The position numbers and the translations under genes were made by a program. A stretch of 49,547 bases of DNA from Candidatus Pacearchaeota archaeon (GTDB lineage: Archaea; Nanobdellota; Nanobdellia; Pacearchaeales; UBA284): positions 1 through 49,547 of the forward strand of contig JAPLYB010000033.1 in the NCBI GenBank assembly GCA_026395795.1, read 5' to 3'. This document shows, piece after piece, positions 1 through 8,442 of this stretch. Numbering within the stretch: position 1 is the stretch's first letter; each line of letters starts with the position of its first letter. Below the pieces are notes generated by a model. It saw only the letters and a list, made by a program, of their open reading frames with translations, was not told the DNA's origin and made no database searches.

Positions 1-62
1 AGAAAGCATCTTATTCCTTTCAGAATAAGTGTTGTTTTTGTTATAATCTTCACTCTTTTCAT
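1..62 (-). CDS. 5' end of a truncated CDS running off the left edge (MKRVKIITKTTLILKGIRCF...)
   Basis: Open frame from ATG at 62 to window edge; TATA-like TTTAAATA about 25 bp upstream, consistent with leaderless start. Confidence 0.35.
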   Translation of the reverse strand, partial: MKRVKIITKTTLILKGIRCF

Positions 63-81
63 ACCTATCTAATAGATAGGT
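63..81. promoter_or_regulatory. Perfect 8-bp inverted repeat ACCTATCT-AAT-AGATAGGT between TATA-like box and ATG
   Basis: Read directly; lies at expected transcription start of the leftward ORF. Confidence 0.5.
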
Positions 82-211
82 TAAGTATTTAAACTTTTCG
101 GAGTAACTTTATAGTATTAAACTTCATTCGGAGATACTGTATTAAAAGACAATAAGCTTAACTGTTCGGTGAGGATAAAAACCCATAAAATTCAGATTTC
201 TCTTTAAAGGA

Positions 212-832
212 TTAGCCTCCAAAAAGACCTACAAAGAATAATTTAACCCATCCAAGTTTTGGGATTCTAAAAACAGCTTTTCCAAGCACCTGAGGATTAT
301 ATATTTCATGCTCGTAAGACAATTGTCCGTTATTATGATCCCCCTTCGTAGCATATGCTCTTACTCCATCCACAGTTTGTACAGAGATAATTCTATGAAT
401 AATCGGTGTGCTTTGTTGAGGAACCTTGAAAACAATTACATCTCCCAGTTCATAATTCATATCTTTCAGCCCCCTAACAACAATTACATCTCCTTTATTC
501 ATTCCATTATTAAATTCCCAGGAATAAACAATGTCTTTGCTTAAATTATTATCAAGATACCATTCTCCAGCCCAAGAAAACCAAGAGTCAAAAGTTGCCT
601 GATGCTCCATACTTCCACTTTCTACAATAACCAAAGGAACAGACGTCCCAAGTAACAATCCAACTCCTGGAAGAATTAAGAATTTAACGATGATAAAAAC
701 AAGCAGGATATCAACAATCCAACTCCAAACAGAGTTGCTTTCTGTTAAAAAATGCCATATCTTCTTCCAAGTTTCTTTGAATGCCATATATAATTTTGTT
801 ATTTCTTGTTTAAAAATCTTGGCAATGACCAA
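212..832 (-). CDS. Signal peptidase I (S26, archaeal/ER type)
   Basis: VESGSMEHQ, GDVIVFKVP...IIHRI and ATKGDHN motifs, N-terminal TM. Confidence 0.85.
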   Translation of the reverse strand: MVIAKIFKQEITKLYMAFKETWKKIWHFLTESNSVWSWIVDILLVFIIVKFLILPGVGLLLGTSVPLVIVESGSMEHQATFDSWFSWAGEWYLDNNLSKDIVYSWEFNNGMNKGDVIVVRGLKDMNYELGDVIVFKVPQQSTPIIHRIISVQTVDGVRAYATKGDHNNGQLSYEHEIYNPQVLGKAVFRIPKLGWVKLFFVGLFGG

Positions 833-843
833 ACATTTTTAAA

Positions 844-1515
844 ATGCAGACCATACATGTTCGTATGTGGGTTGCCAAATTTGTTTATAGTCATGATTGT
901 ATCCTAGGGAATAGATGCAAGAAATTTAAAGTAAGTCTTCAAGGTGTTGCTTTTTCTGTATTCAAAGAAAAAGGGAGAACAATCACTTCTTCTATGTTTC
1001 AGGCTTCTGGTGAAGAGACAGATATAAATCAATTTTTTATTGATCTCAAAAAAGATAAAAATGTTATAAAATTGGAAAGAAAAGGCCACACCTTTTTATT
1101 ACACGAAAAAGCAGAAAAAAAAGCAGTCAAGCATTATAATCCAAGGATAATATTCATCAAACCAGTTTTAATCAATGAAAAAGGTGAAGAAACCTGGGAA
1201 ATATCATCCTGGGAAAAATCGGAAGTTTCAAAGTTTTTTTATAGTGTAAAAAGGGAAATGAAAAATTTCAAACTTTTGAAATTCGTGAACATTCCATTAG
1301 ATAATGTTTTCTTTCCAAGGCTAATGCCTAACTTAACTGAAAAACAAAAACATGCAATCGAGCTAGCAGTTTATCAAGGCTATTATACAAGTCCTAGACA
1401 GATTGATTTGAGAAAACTTGCAAAATTAATGAAGATTTCTCTAGCAACATATGATCAGCATCTCAGAGCAGCAGAAGAAAAGCTTATTCCTAATCTTCTT
1501 TACTACACAAAATAG
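844..1515 (+). CDS. HTH-10 (bacterio-opsin activator-like) transcriptional regulator
   Basis: C-terminal LTEKQKHAIELAVYQGYYTSPRQIDLRKLAKLMKISLATYDQHLRAAEEKL. Confidence 0.75.
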   Translation: MQTIHVRMWVAKFVYSHDCILGNRCKKFKVSLQGVAFSVFKEKGRTITSSMFQASGEETDINQFFIDLKKDKNVIKLERKGHTFLLHEKAEKKAVKHYNPRIIFIKPVLINEKGEETWEISSWEKSEVSKFFYSVKREMKNFKLLKFVNIPLDNVFFPRLMPNLTEKQKHAIELAVYQGYYTSPRQIDLRKLAKLMKISLATYDQHLRAAEEKLIPNLLYYTK

Positions 1516-1998
1516 TTATTCAATTTCATTAAAAAACTTCTTAAATTTTTCTCTGTATTTCAAAATATCTGAATTATTCATCTTAGATATAAAATCAATT
1601 ATTTTTTCATTGAACTTTTCTGCAGTTTTAATGGTTTCTTCTACTTGATTTTTGAGAATATGAAAATTTACATAATATTGTTTGTCTATTCTTTCAATTT
1701 TTGCATTAGAAATCTCTTCATTTTCAATTCCAAAAATTTCTTTAAGTAAAATTATCGAAATAGAATGATTTTCAGATTTTACCCCTACCTTAAATAACAA
1801 AGCAAGTAAAAGATGGTACATGCTATAATAAACTAAAGAAACTGCTTCTTCTAATCTATCGTTTTCCAATAAAATTTTTGCTGAAATCAAATTACTTTCT
1901 GATTTTTCAAGATAAGCTTTCTTAACTTCTTCATTTGGTTCAACAAGCAAAAATTTTCCCTCTTTTTTTAGTTTACTCAAAAAATTCATTTTTTTCAT
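1516..1998 (-). CDS. HEPN domain protein (putative toxin of HEPN/MNT module)
   Basis: HEPN-like helical repeat (KSESNLISAKILLENDRLEEAVSLVYYSMYHLLLALL); overlaps the MNT gene. Confidence 0.7.
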   Translation of the reverse strand: MKKMNFLSKLKKEGKFLLVEPNEEVKKAYLEKSESNLISAKILLENDRLEEAVSLVYYSMYHLLLALLFKVGVKSENHSISIILLKEIFGIENEEISNAKIERIDKQYYVNFHILKNQVEETIKTAEKFNEKIIDFISKMNNSDILKYREKFKKFFNEIE

Positions 1999-2533
1999 AA
2001 AACTCCTCTATTCCTTTTAAAATAACATGATTTTTGATTATCTCTTTAATTAACAAAGACTTCAAATCAAAAGTCCCAATTTTTACACTTAGTTTAGAAT
2101 TAATCATCTCAATTGATTTTTTTAGCTTTATATCCTCGGTTTCAATATAAATATCAATATCACTTTCTTGATTTGCTAAACCCTTTGTATAAGAGCCAAA
2201 AAGAATAGCAAGTTTGATTTTTTTCTCTTTTTGTATTTTTTCAATAACATTTCTTAATTCGGGGTATTTATTTAAAAAATTAATAAGATTATGGTTTTCA
2301 TTCATAAAAACCATTGATCTCGCTTCAATTGTTTTCTTTAAAAAATAAACCTTGTTTCTTCCATTTTTTTCATAATCTAAAACATTTTCTTTTACTAATC
2401 TATTTACAATTCTGATAATATTGGTATGGCTTGTCTTTAGATTCTTCGCTAGACTTCTAATGTAATCTTCTTTCTTCAATAATTCATTTATTATGCCGAA
2501 GGTTAATCCTCTATTGGTTCTTTTTTGTTCCAT
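1973..2533 (-). CDS. MNT-type nucleotidyltransferase with N-terminal winged HTH (putative antitoxin)
   Basis: LAILFGSYTKGLANQESDIDIYIE; start MEQKRTNRG preferred over the longer ORF. Confidence 0.75.
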   Translation of the reverse strand: MEQKRTNRGLTFGIINELLKKEDYIRSLAKNLKTSHTNIIRIVNRLVKENVLDYEKNGRNKVYFLKKTIEARSMVFMNENHNLINFLNKYPELRNVIEKIQKEKKIKLAILFGSYTKGLANQESDIDIYIETEDIKLKKSIEMINSKLSVKIGTFDLKSLLIKEIIKNHVILKGIEEFYEKNEFFE

Positions 2534-2553
2534 ATGGAACGAATATGTTCCAT
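2527..2553. promoter_or_regulatory. GTTCCAT/ATGGAAC inverted repeats at MNT start (putative autoregulatory operator)
   Basis: GTTCCATATGGAACgaatatGTTCCAT. Confidence 0.5.
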
Positions 2554-2647
2554 ACTTATAAATCTTTCTTTTACCCCAGCACAAATTCTAAGGCATACAT
2601 GTTCGGTATAAAATATTAATAACCCCTTGCTGTTACTATATCATAAC

Positions 2648-2699
2648 AGCGAAAATCAAGAGATTCTCGGTGTGCAGAAAATCTATGATTTTCTAGCAT
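2648..2699. repeat. Double-hairpin element, copy A
   Basis: GCGAAAATC-AAGA-GATTCTC-GGTGTGC-AGAAAATC-TAT-GATTTTCT-A-GCAT; ends about 22 nt before the 2722 ATG. Confidence 0.65.
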
Positions 2700-2721
2700 A
2701 AATAAACAAGAGAAAAATAAA

Positions 2722-3630
2722 ATGATAAAAATAAAAACAATTGGAAGAATTCCAACACAAGAAGAGCTGGCAAGGATAACACAACAAACTAAAGTTATGC
2801 CCTTCAGAATTTGCTATGCCGGAGAAGGCGGAGATACTTGGAAAGTTCTTAGACAAGAAGAAACATATTCAGATAAATCAGTTGGTAATAGAGAGATTAC
2901 AACACTGCAAAGAAGCATTTCTGAAATTGCTAAACTTATTGGCGCAGAACCGATTAATTTGATTCATATTGGCCCTGGAGAAGGCATTGAAATTCCAGTT
3001 CTTTTTGAAAGGATTAAACCAACTAACAAGGCAGTTTACACCGGAGTAGATATAAGTAAAGAAATGTTAGTTAATACAGCAAGATTACAGAGTGCACAAT
3101 TGAAGGGTGTTAAACCATTATGGTATCAAACTGATATTGAAACAGAAGGAAATCTTGAACTCGTTGCAGAAGAAACAAGAAAACAGGGGGCAAAAAGAAA
3201 TTTAGTCTGTCTTCTAGGTCAAGGAGTTATAAGTTCAAATGAGAAATCATGGGAAAACATAAGTCAATGCTTAAAATCAGGAGATTTTTTCTATTTAACA
3301 ATAGAGGGCGATGATATTGCAAGAAGAGATGAAATTTGTGCAAGTTATGATCTGCCTTTTGTAAGAGGACTAATCTCCATTGGTCTAAGAAGAGCAGGAT
3401 ATGACACAAGAAAAGGATCATTCAAAACAAGTTTTAATCCAAAAAAAAGCAGAGCAGAAGTTCATTTCACAACAGGATACAGGGGAGATATTCTGAGCCT
3501 CACATCATACAAACCAACTCCAAAAAACCTTCAAAAAAGATTAATACGACAAGGATTTGAGATAAAACATTTAAAGTTTTACAAGGATTTGCATACTTTT
3601 GCAGTTCTTTGTCAGAAAAGAAATCATTAA
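2722..3630 (+). CDS. EgtD-like SAM-dependent methyltransferase (Methyltransf_33-type)
   Basis: LIHIGPGEGIEIPVL...YTGVDISKEML...; overall EgtD-like layout. Confidence 0.55.
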   Translation: MIKIKTIGRIPTQEELARITQQTKVMPFRICYAGEGGDTWKVLRQEETYSDKSVGNREITTLQRSISEIAKLIGAEPINLIHIGPGEGIEIPVLFERIKPTNKAVYTGVDISKEMLVNTARLQSAQLKGVKPLWYQTDIETEGNLELVAEETRKQGAKRNLVCLLGQGVISSNEKSWENISQCLKSGDFFYLTIEGDDIARRDEICASYDLPFVRGLISIGLRRAGYDTRKGSFKTSFNPKKSRAEVHFTTGYRGDILSLTSYKPTPKNLQKRLIRQGFEIKHLKFYKDLHTFAVLCQKRNH

Positions 3631-4490
3631 TTTAGCACCTTAAAGTCCACCCTCACATGATATTTGTAAGGTGCAAGTTCTCTTATAATTTTTGTGCTAT
3701 GAATTTCAACTTTTCTTTTTGCTTTCTTAGCCGCATCCAACACTCGCTTGATATGAATCCCTTTTTTCATGTCTTGCTCATTAATAAAATCTTGGAAATG
3801 CACAATTGTTCCTTTTTTCACAATCATAAACGTTTCTTTCAAGAAAGTGTCTTTCAATTGCGGTCTGCCCATTATAATTCTGTCAAAAAAATCTTTTTTC
3901 TTCTTCAAGAAAGGACAAATTCTTTTAACATCACCCTGAATAATCTCCACATTGATTAATCTGTTAAGTCTCACATTCTCTCTAGCATATTCACTCGCTT
4001 CTTTGCTTATTTCAACACACACAACTCTTCTCACATGAGAATTTTTCGCAATCACGATTCCATAGGGGGCAACTCCTGAAAACATGACAAGCACATTCTC
4101 TCCTTTTTTGCTCATTTTTGCAATTTCAAGTCTATCAGTAGAGAGTCTAGGAGAGAAGAAACAGGTTTTAACATCCATTTTGAAAAAACATCCTGCTTCC
4201 TTGTATACTGTCTCAGAAATTTTCTTGCCAACAATCCATCTAAGCTTTGGTTTTCTCAATCTTCCATAAAATTTTCCTTTTGCATAAATTGTCTTAATAT
4301 TATTATGCTGTTTTAACAAGCTCTCGGCGATAATCTTTTCTTTCTTCTCAAGTTCATGGGGAATCTGTATTATAATTATCTCTCCAATTATATCAAAGCT
4401 TCTTGGAAGGATCTTTAGTTCTTTCTCTGTAAAGTTTTTATCATCTTTTAAGACATCTTTTAGTCTTTGCCTCTTTTTATCTAAGTTCAT
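3627..4490 (-). CDS. trm5: Trm5-like tRNA (guanine37-N1)-methyltransferase
   Basis: VLVMFSGVAPYGIVIAKN...VVCVEISKEASEYARENVRLN; Met-10+ family; start trimmed to MNLDKKRQ. Confidence 0.7.
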   Translation of the reverse strand: MNLDKKRQRLKDVLKDDKNFTEKELKILPRSFDIIGEIIIIQIPHELEKKEKIIAESLLKQHNNIKTIYAKGKFYGRLRKPKLRWIVGKKISETVYKEAGCFFKMDVKTCFFSPRLSTDRLEIAKMSKKGENVLVMFSGVAPYGIVIAKNSHVRRVVCVEISKEASEYARENVRLNRLINVEIIQGDVKRICPFLKKKKDFFDRIIMGRPQLKDTFLKETFMIVKKGTIVHFQDFINEQDMKKGIHIKRVLDAAKKAKRKVEIHSTKIIRELAPYKYHVRVDFKVLN

Positions 4491-4573
4491 AATTAAACTA
4501 GAACAAAACAATATAAAAAGATTACCCAAACTATAACCGATTGGCAAGTTCGACTAAATCTTTTCTTTTTCTC

Positions 4574-5692
4574 TTAAATTTTTACAAGTTCCACAATCGC
4601 CTCAATATGGGGGGTCTGGGGAAAAAGGTCAAACATGGCCACGCTTCGGATTTTATAATTCTTAAACTTTAAACTATCTTTGCCAAGTTGCTGAACATTA
4701 CAAGAAATATAAATTATAACTTCTGGTCTCAAAAGGTTAAGCTGGTCTATTATCTTTGGATCCATTCCAGAACGGGGGGGATCGTTTATAACAAACACCT
4801 GGCCTTTCAAACCGAGTTTTTTTAAGTTCTTAGCATCCATTGTTTTTGCTTTAACATTAAGAAGATTATTTCTTTTAATATTTAAGTTAGCTGCAATACC
4901 GCAATTTTTATCATTTTCAACAGTAATCACTTCCTTAAACAAATCAGAATTAATTATCCCAAATGTTCCAACACCCCCATAAAGATCCAACAAGGTAGCC
5001 CCACGGGTTTTATTTAATTGATCATATTTTTTTAACAATAAATTACAATATTCTTGCATCTTTTCAGCCATCTCAGAATTATTTTGGAAAAAACCCTGGA
5101 TAGAAAATAAAAATTCCTTGCCCAAGTATTTTTCTTTCATCATCTCGCTACCTTTAACAACAAAAAATTCATTTGAGATACCACTATCTATACTAGAAGA
5201 CACATAAGTTATAACAATACTCTCTGCACTTGATTTTTCTGCAAACTCTTTAATCTTTTCAACAGCCTCTGAAAGCTCTGGTGAATCTTCATTTAAAACA
5301 AAAGACATAGATGAACTCATATTTGAAGCCCGAATAACCACATACCTAAATGTCCCAGTCTTTTTTATTACATCAAATGCATCAACATTCTTGAAGTACA
5401 TCTTAACCTCTTTTAATAGCTCATTAATCCTTTCATTCACAATCTCACATCTTTCAATATCAACAATCTTCCGCCACTGTCTTTTTTTTCTTAATCCAAC
5501 TCCCCCAGCATAGAAAAGAAAATCCATTCTATTTCTATACCCATACTCTTTATCATAAAAAACTTCAACTTTTTTAAAATTAAGCAGATTTGATAAAATG
5601 TTCTTTTTATTTTCCAACTGTTTATTATAATCAATATGCTGCGCACTACAACCCCCGCAATTTCCAGCATAAAGGCATTTTGATTCAACCAT
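4574..5692 (-). CDS. TrmA/RumA-type RNA (uracil-5-)-methyltransferase
   Basis: N-terminal CLYAGNCGGC Fe-S cysteines, LLDLYGGVGTFGI, DPPRSGMDPKII, YISCNVQQLGKDS. Confidence 0.85.
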   Translation of the reverse strand: MVESKCLYAGNCGGCSAQHIDYNKQLENKKNILSNLLNFKKVEVFYDKEYGYRNRMDFLFYAGGVGLRKKRQWRKIVDIERCEIVNERINELLKEVKMYFKNVDAFDVIKKTGTFRYVVIRASNMSSSMSFVLNEDSPELSEAVEKIKEFAEKSSAESIVITYVSSSIDSGISNEFFVVKGSEMMKEKYLGKEFLFSIQGFFQNNSEMAEKMQEYCNLLLKKYDQLNKTRGATLLDLYGGVGTFGIINSDLFKEVITVENDKNCGIAANLNIKRNNLLNVKAKTMDAKNLKKLGLKGQVFVINDPPRSGMDPKIIDQLNLLRPEVIIYISCNVQQLGKDSLKFKNYKIRSVAMFDLFPQTPHIEAIVELVKI

Positions 5693-5693
5693 A

Positions 5694-6743
5694 TTAAACT
5701 TCCTCAGAACTAATTTGGAAGGCATCCCAAGTTGGCATCTCTTCAACCCTCTTTATCTTTGCTTTTCCAATTATCTGATTCGCAGCTTTTTCAGAAAGAA
5801 TTAATCTCTTATTTTTATTATCAACATAAGTCTGGTTCTTAAAATCCCTTAACAAAGTCTTCTTACTTTTGTTGCTTATATCCTTATTATATACAACAAA
5901 ATACTTCACAGAACCCTCTTTGGTTTTAAAACCAAAAGGCAGAATCTTTCTCAATTTCAGTCTATTCTTATACTGAGAAAGGTTTTTTGTTTTTGCAGTA
6001 CAAAAATGCACCCTTAACTTTAACTCCGCTTTTTCACATTCTTTTAAAATAGCCAAACCAGCTTCTTTGGATCCTCTTATTGTGTATGTATCCTCATTTG
6101 TTTTATACTTTTTAATTATATAATCAAAGTTTGTATCACTTATTTCAAGCTCATTAAGATTGACAAATCCGATGAAAGAGGAAACTGCCTTAATAACACT
6201 AAATGTTTCTTTAATTTTGCCTGGAAACATGGGAAGTTCTATTCCAATATTTTGTCTTGTCCAAAACTTGCTTGCAATTTTTATTTTATCAACTTCTTTA
6301 TTTATATCTCCATCTAGAAATCTTGGGTGAAACCTTATCTCATCAACACCAGCGAGTTTTAACTTTCTTAATTTTTCTTCTGTGACAAGATCTGTTGGAA
6401 CATAAATATGTATATGGAATTGTTTTCCAAACCTGTTCTTCAAAGCATGGATAAATTTAATTGTTCTCGACAAGCAAAGCAATGGATCTCCTCCTGTAAC
6501 TCCGGCTCCTTTTGATTGACTTGCAACTCCTTCTTCAATCATCTCCTTAATATTTTTGCATTCTCTTTCATTTGCCCAAATCTTATCAACATTCTTCCTT
6601 TTATTGCTAAGAGAACAGTACCAACAATTTCTAGAGCATTTCCCAGAAATGAAAAGCACGAGTTTTCTTCCTTGAACGCAATATTTACACCCTTCTGCAA
6701 ATCCGTTTACACAGTAAGAATCGAACCTTGTTTTCTTTATCAT
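5694..6743 (-). CDS. Radical SAM protein (COG2108-like)
   Basis: GKCSRNCWYCSL CxxxCxxC and GAGVTGGDPLL. Confidence 0.8.
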   Translation of the reverse strand: MIKKTRFDSYCVNGFAEGCKYCVQGRKLVLFISGKCSRNCWYCSLSNKRKNVDKIWANERECKNIKEMIEEGVASQSKGAGVTGGDPLLCLSRTIKFIHALKNRFGKQFHIHIYVPTDLVTEEKLRKLKLAGVDEIRFHPRFLDGDINKEVDKIKIASKFWTRQNIGIELPMFPGKIKETFSVIKAVSSFIGFVNLNELEISDTNFDYIIKKYKTNEDTYTIRGSKEAGLAILKECEKAELKLRVHFCTAKTKNLSQYKNRLKLRKILPFGFKTKEGSVKYFVVYNKDISNKSKKTLLRDFKNQTYVDNKNKRLILSEKAANQIIGKAKIKRVEEMPTWDAFQISSEEV

Positions 6744-6751
6744 GGAAAAAA

Positions 6752-6770
6752 ATATGAGCCTGCTGTGATT
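6752..6770. repeat. 19-bp direct repeat of the tRNA-Ile 3' end (ATATGAGCCTGCTGTGATT)
   Basis: Identical to 6857-6875. Confidence 0.85.
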
Positions 6771-6826
6771 CCCTAAAAAATCTGTGATTTTTGGGGTGCC
6801 GAAAATTCTCCTGAATTTTCAAGCAT
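6771..6826. repeat. Double-hairpin element, copy B
   Basis: CCCT-A-AAAAATC-TGT-GATTTTT-GGGGTGC-C-GAAAATT-CTCCTG-AATTTTC-AA-GCAT. Confidence 0.65.
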
Positions 6827-6859
6827 GAACACAGTTCAAATCACAAAGTAATAATGATA

Positions 6860-6934
6860 TGAGCCTGCTGTGATTTGAACACAGGACCCCTGCCTTATCA
6901 GAGCAGTGCTCTAACCGGGCTGAGCTACAGGCTC
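6860..6934 (-). tRNA. tRNA-Ile (GAT)
   Basis: GAGCCTG TA GCTC AGCCCGGTTA GAGC A CTGCT CTGATAA GGCAG GGGTC CTGTG TTCAAAT CACAG CAGGCTC: full cloverleaf. Confidence 0.95.
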
Positions 6935-7057
6935 ACGAACACCTATAACTAAGACAATTTATAAAGTTTTTCAATTGATTTCACATCCACAAAATTTATA
7001 AACATGTCTTCCGAAAAATAACAACCGAAATTAAATTTTAAAAATAAACAAAACAAA

Positions 7058-7687
7058 ATGAAACACATGCCTTACTGGACATTAGCACCTTTAGCAGCAC
7101 TTTTTGCACTAAATTGCGCAACAGGCACGGTTGCAGTACGCCCCCATAATGAATCCGCAGTACCAAGAAAACAGTTATTATCTGATTATTTGACTGGAGT
7201 AGACTTTTCTAGTAAAAACCTTCACAGTTTGCTAAATGCAAACTTGCCAAAGGGTTTAGAAAATGTGATCTTACGATGTCCTTTAAATGAAGGGGCGTTC
7301 ACAATTGGAGATAAATTTGGAATGAGGATGCATCCCATTAAACATGAAAGAATAGAACACACTGGTGTTGACCTCAAAGCAAGCGAAGGAACAAATGTTT
7401 ATGCAGCCTATGGGGGCACAATTATTTCTGTCGGGAGAAACGGAAACTATGGCCGTAGGATAGTAATCGAGCATGGGGGGTTTCTAACAACATATAATCA
7501 CTTAAAATCATACAATAAGATGCATCCTAGTCAAGAAGTAGAAATAGGTCAAATAATTGGAAAAATTGGAAGCTCAGGGCTCTCTACAGGCCCGCATTTA
7601 CATTTCGAAATAGTTGATGAAACAGGAAACTTCCGAGATCCATTAGCATATATAACTGAAAGGCACACAGAAATTGCTTATAGATGA
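7058..7687 (+). CDS. Lipoprotein-like M23 family metallopeptidase
   Basis: N-terminal signal with FALNC lipobox; GVDLKASEGTNVYAAYGG...STGPHLHFEI. Confidence 0.85.
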   Translation: MKHMPYWTLAPLAALFALNCATGTVAVRPHNESAVPRKQLLSDYLTGVDFSSKNLHSLLNANLPKGLENVILRCPLNEGAFTIGDKFGMRMHPIKHERIEHTGVDLKASEGTNVYAAYGGTIISVGRNGNYGRRIVIEHGGFLTTYNHLKSYNKMHPSQEVEIGQIIGKIGSSGLSTGPHLHFEIVDETGNFRDPLAYITERHTEIAYR

Positions 7688-7729
7688 ATCAAAATTAAAA
7701 AAAGAATTACGCCTCAGAAAAGTTTAGCT

Positions 7730-7756
7730 TTTTGGTTTAAAATTAGGGGCGTTGAT
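7730..7756 (+). repeat. Direct repeat 1 flanking the TA cassette
   Basis: TTTTGGTTTAAAATTAGGGGCGTTGAT, 26/27 match to 8359-8385. Confidence 0.9.
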
Positions 7757-7757
7757 A

Positions 7758-8021
7758 TTATTCTTTATATGCTTTATCATGATGGTCAAAATCTAGAATT
7801 CTAACCACTCCTCTTTTATAATCTATTTCAAAAGTCATAACAAAAGGCCCAAAATGAATTCTCCTCTCACCTTTCATAGAACCCCTTAAGGGTTTAAAAT
7901 GCTCGGGGTTAAACTTAAGTTCTTCTATTTTCTTTGATATTGATTCAAAAAGAACTTTATTTTTTCTAGCAATCTTATAAAATTTCTTATCTGCTAATTC
8001 AGAAACTTCTATTTTATACAT
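7758..8021 (-). CDS. RelE/ParE family toxin
   Basis: MYKIEVSELADKKFYKIARKN...LRGSMKGERRIHFGPFVMTFEIDYKRGVVRILDFDHHDKAY. Confidence 0.8.
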   Translation of the reverse strand: MYKIEVSELADKKFYKIARKNKVLFESISKKIEELKFNPEHFKPLRGSMKGERRIHFGPFVMTFEIDYKRGVVRILDFDHHDKAYKE

Positions 8022-8038
8022 CTAAGGAATAACATGTT

Positions 8039-8260
8039 TTATTTTAAATATCTTTTCTTAAAATCCTTAACTTCAATAAACCTGCCTTTTCTTATATTAT
8101 CTAACTTTTCAAGATATTCTTGTCTTACTTCTGGTTCTGTCTCTAATTGAGCTTGCATAAATGTCCCTATTTGCTTGCTCATGCTTATCCCATTTTCCTT
8201 ACAAAATTTAGAAAATTCTTTGTAAGTTTTCTCATCAATATTAAAAGTTTTTAATACCAT
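8039..8260 (-). CDS. Antitoxin partner (ribbon-helix-helix-like)
   Basis: Small ORF immediately upstream of the RelE toxin; FNIDEKTYKEFSKFCKENGISMSKQIG. Confidence 0.65.
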   Translation of the reverse strand: MVLKTFNIDEKTYKEFSKFCKENGISMSKQIGTFMQAQLETEPEVRQEYLEKLDNIRKGRFIEVKDFKKRYLK

Positions 8261-8358
8261 TTTTATTCTTTTTATTTGTTATTTAATATTAAATAAGATT
8301 ATTTAATACTATTTAAATCTTCCTTTTTTTGTTTTTAGAATTCCGGGAAGGTTTATCA

Positions 8359-8385
8359 TTTTGGTTTGAAATTAGGGGCGTTGAT
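8359..8385 (+). repeat. Direct repeat 2 flanking the TA cassette
   Basis: TTTTGGTTTGAAATTAGGGGCGTTGAT. Confidence 0.9.
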
Positions 8386-8442
8386 TTAGGGTTTTTCTTG
8401 TTTTGGCATAAAATTTAAATAAACAATATTTTTATCTTTTTA

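Noticed and set aside
100-180. Loose TTCGGAG(T/A)...GTATTAAA(C/A) direct repeats in the left intergenic region
   Set aside because: Short and degenerate, AT-rich; no convincing structure.
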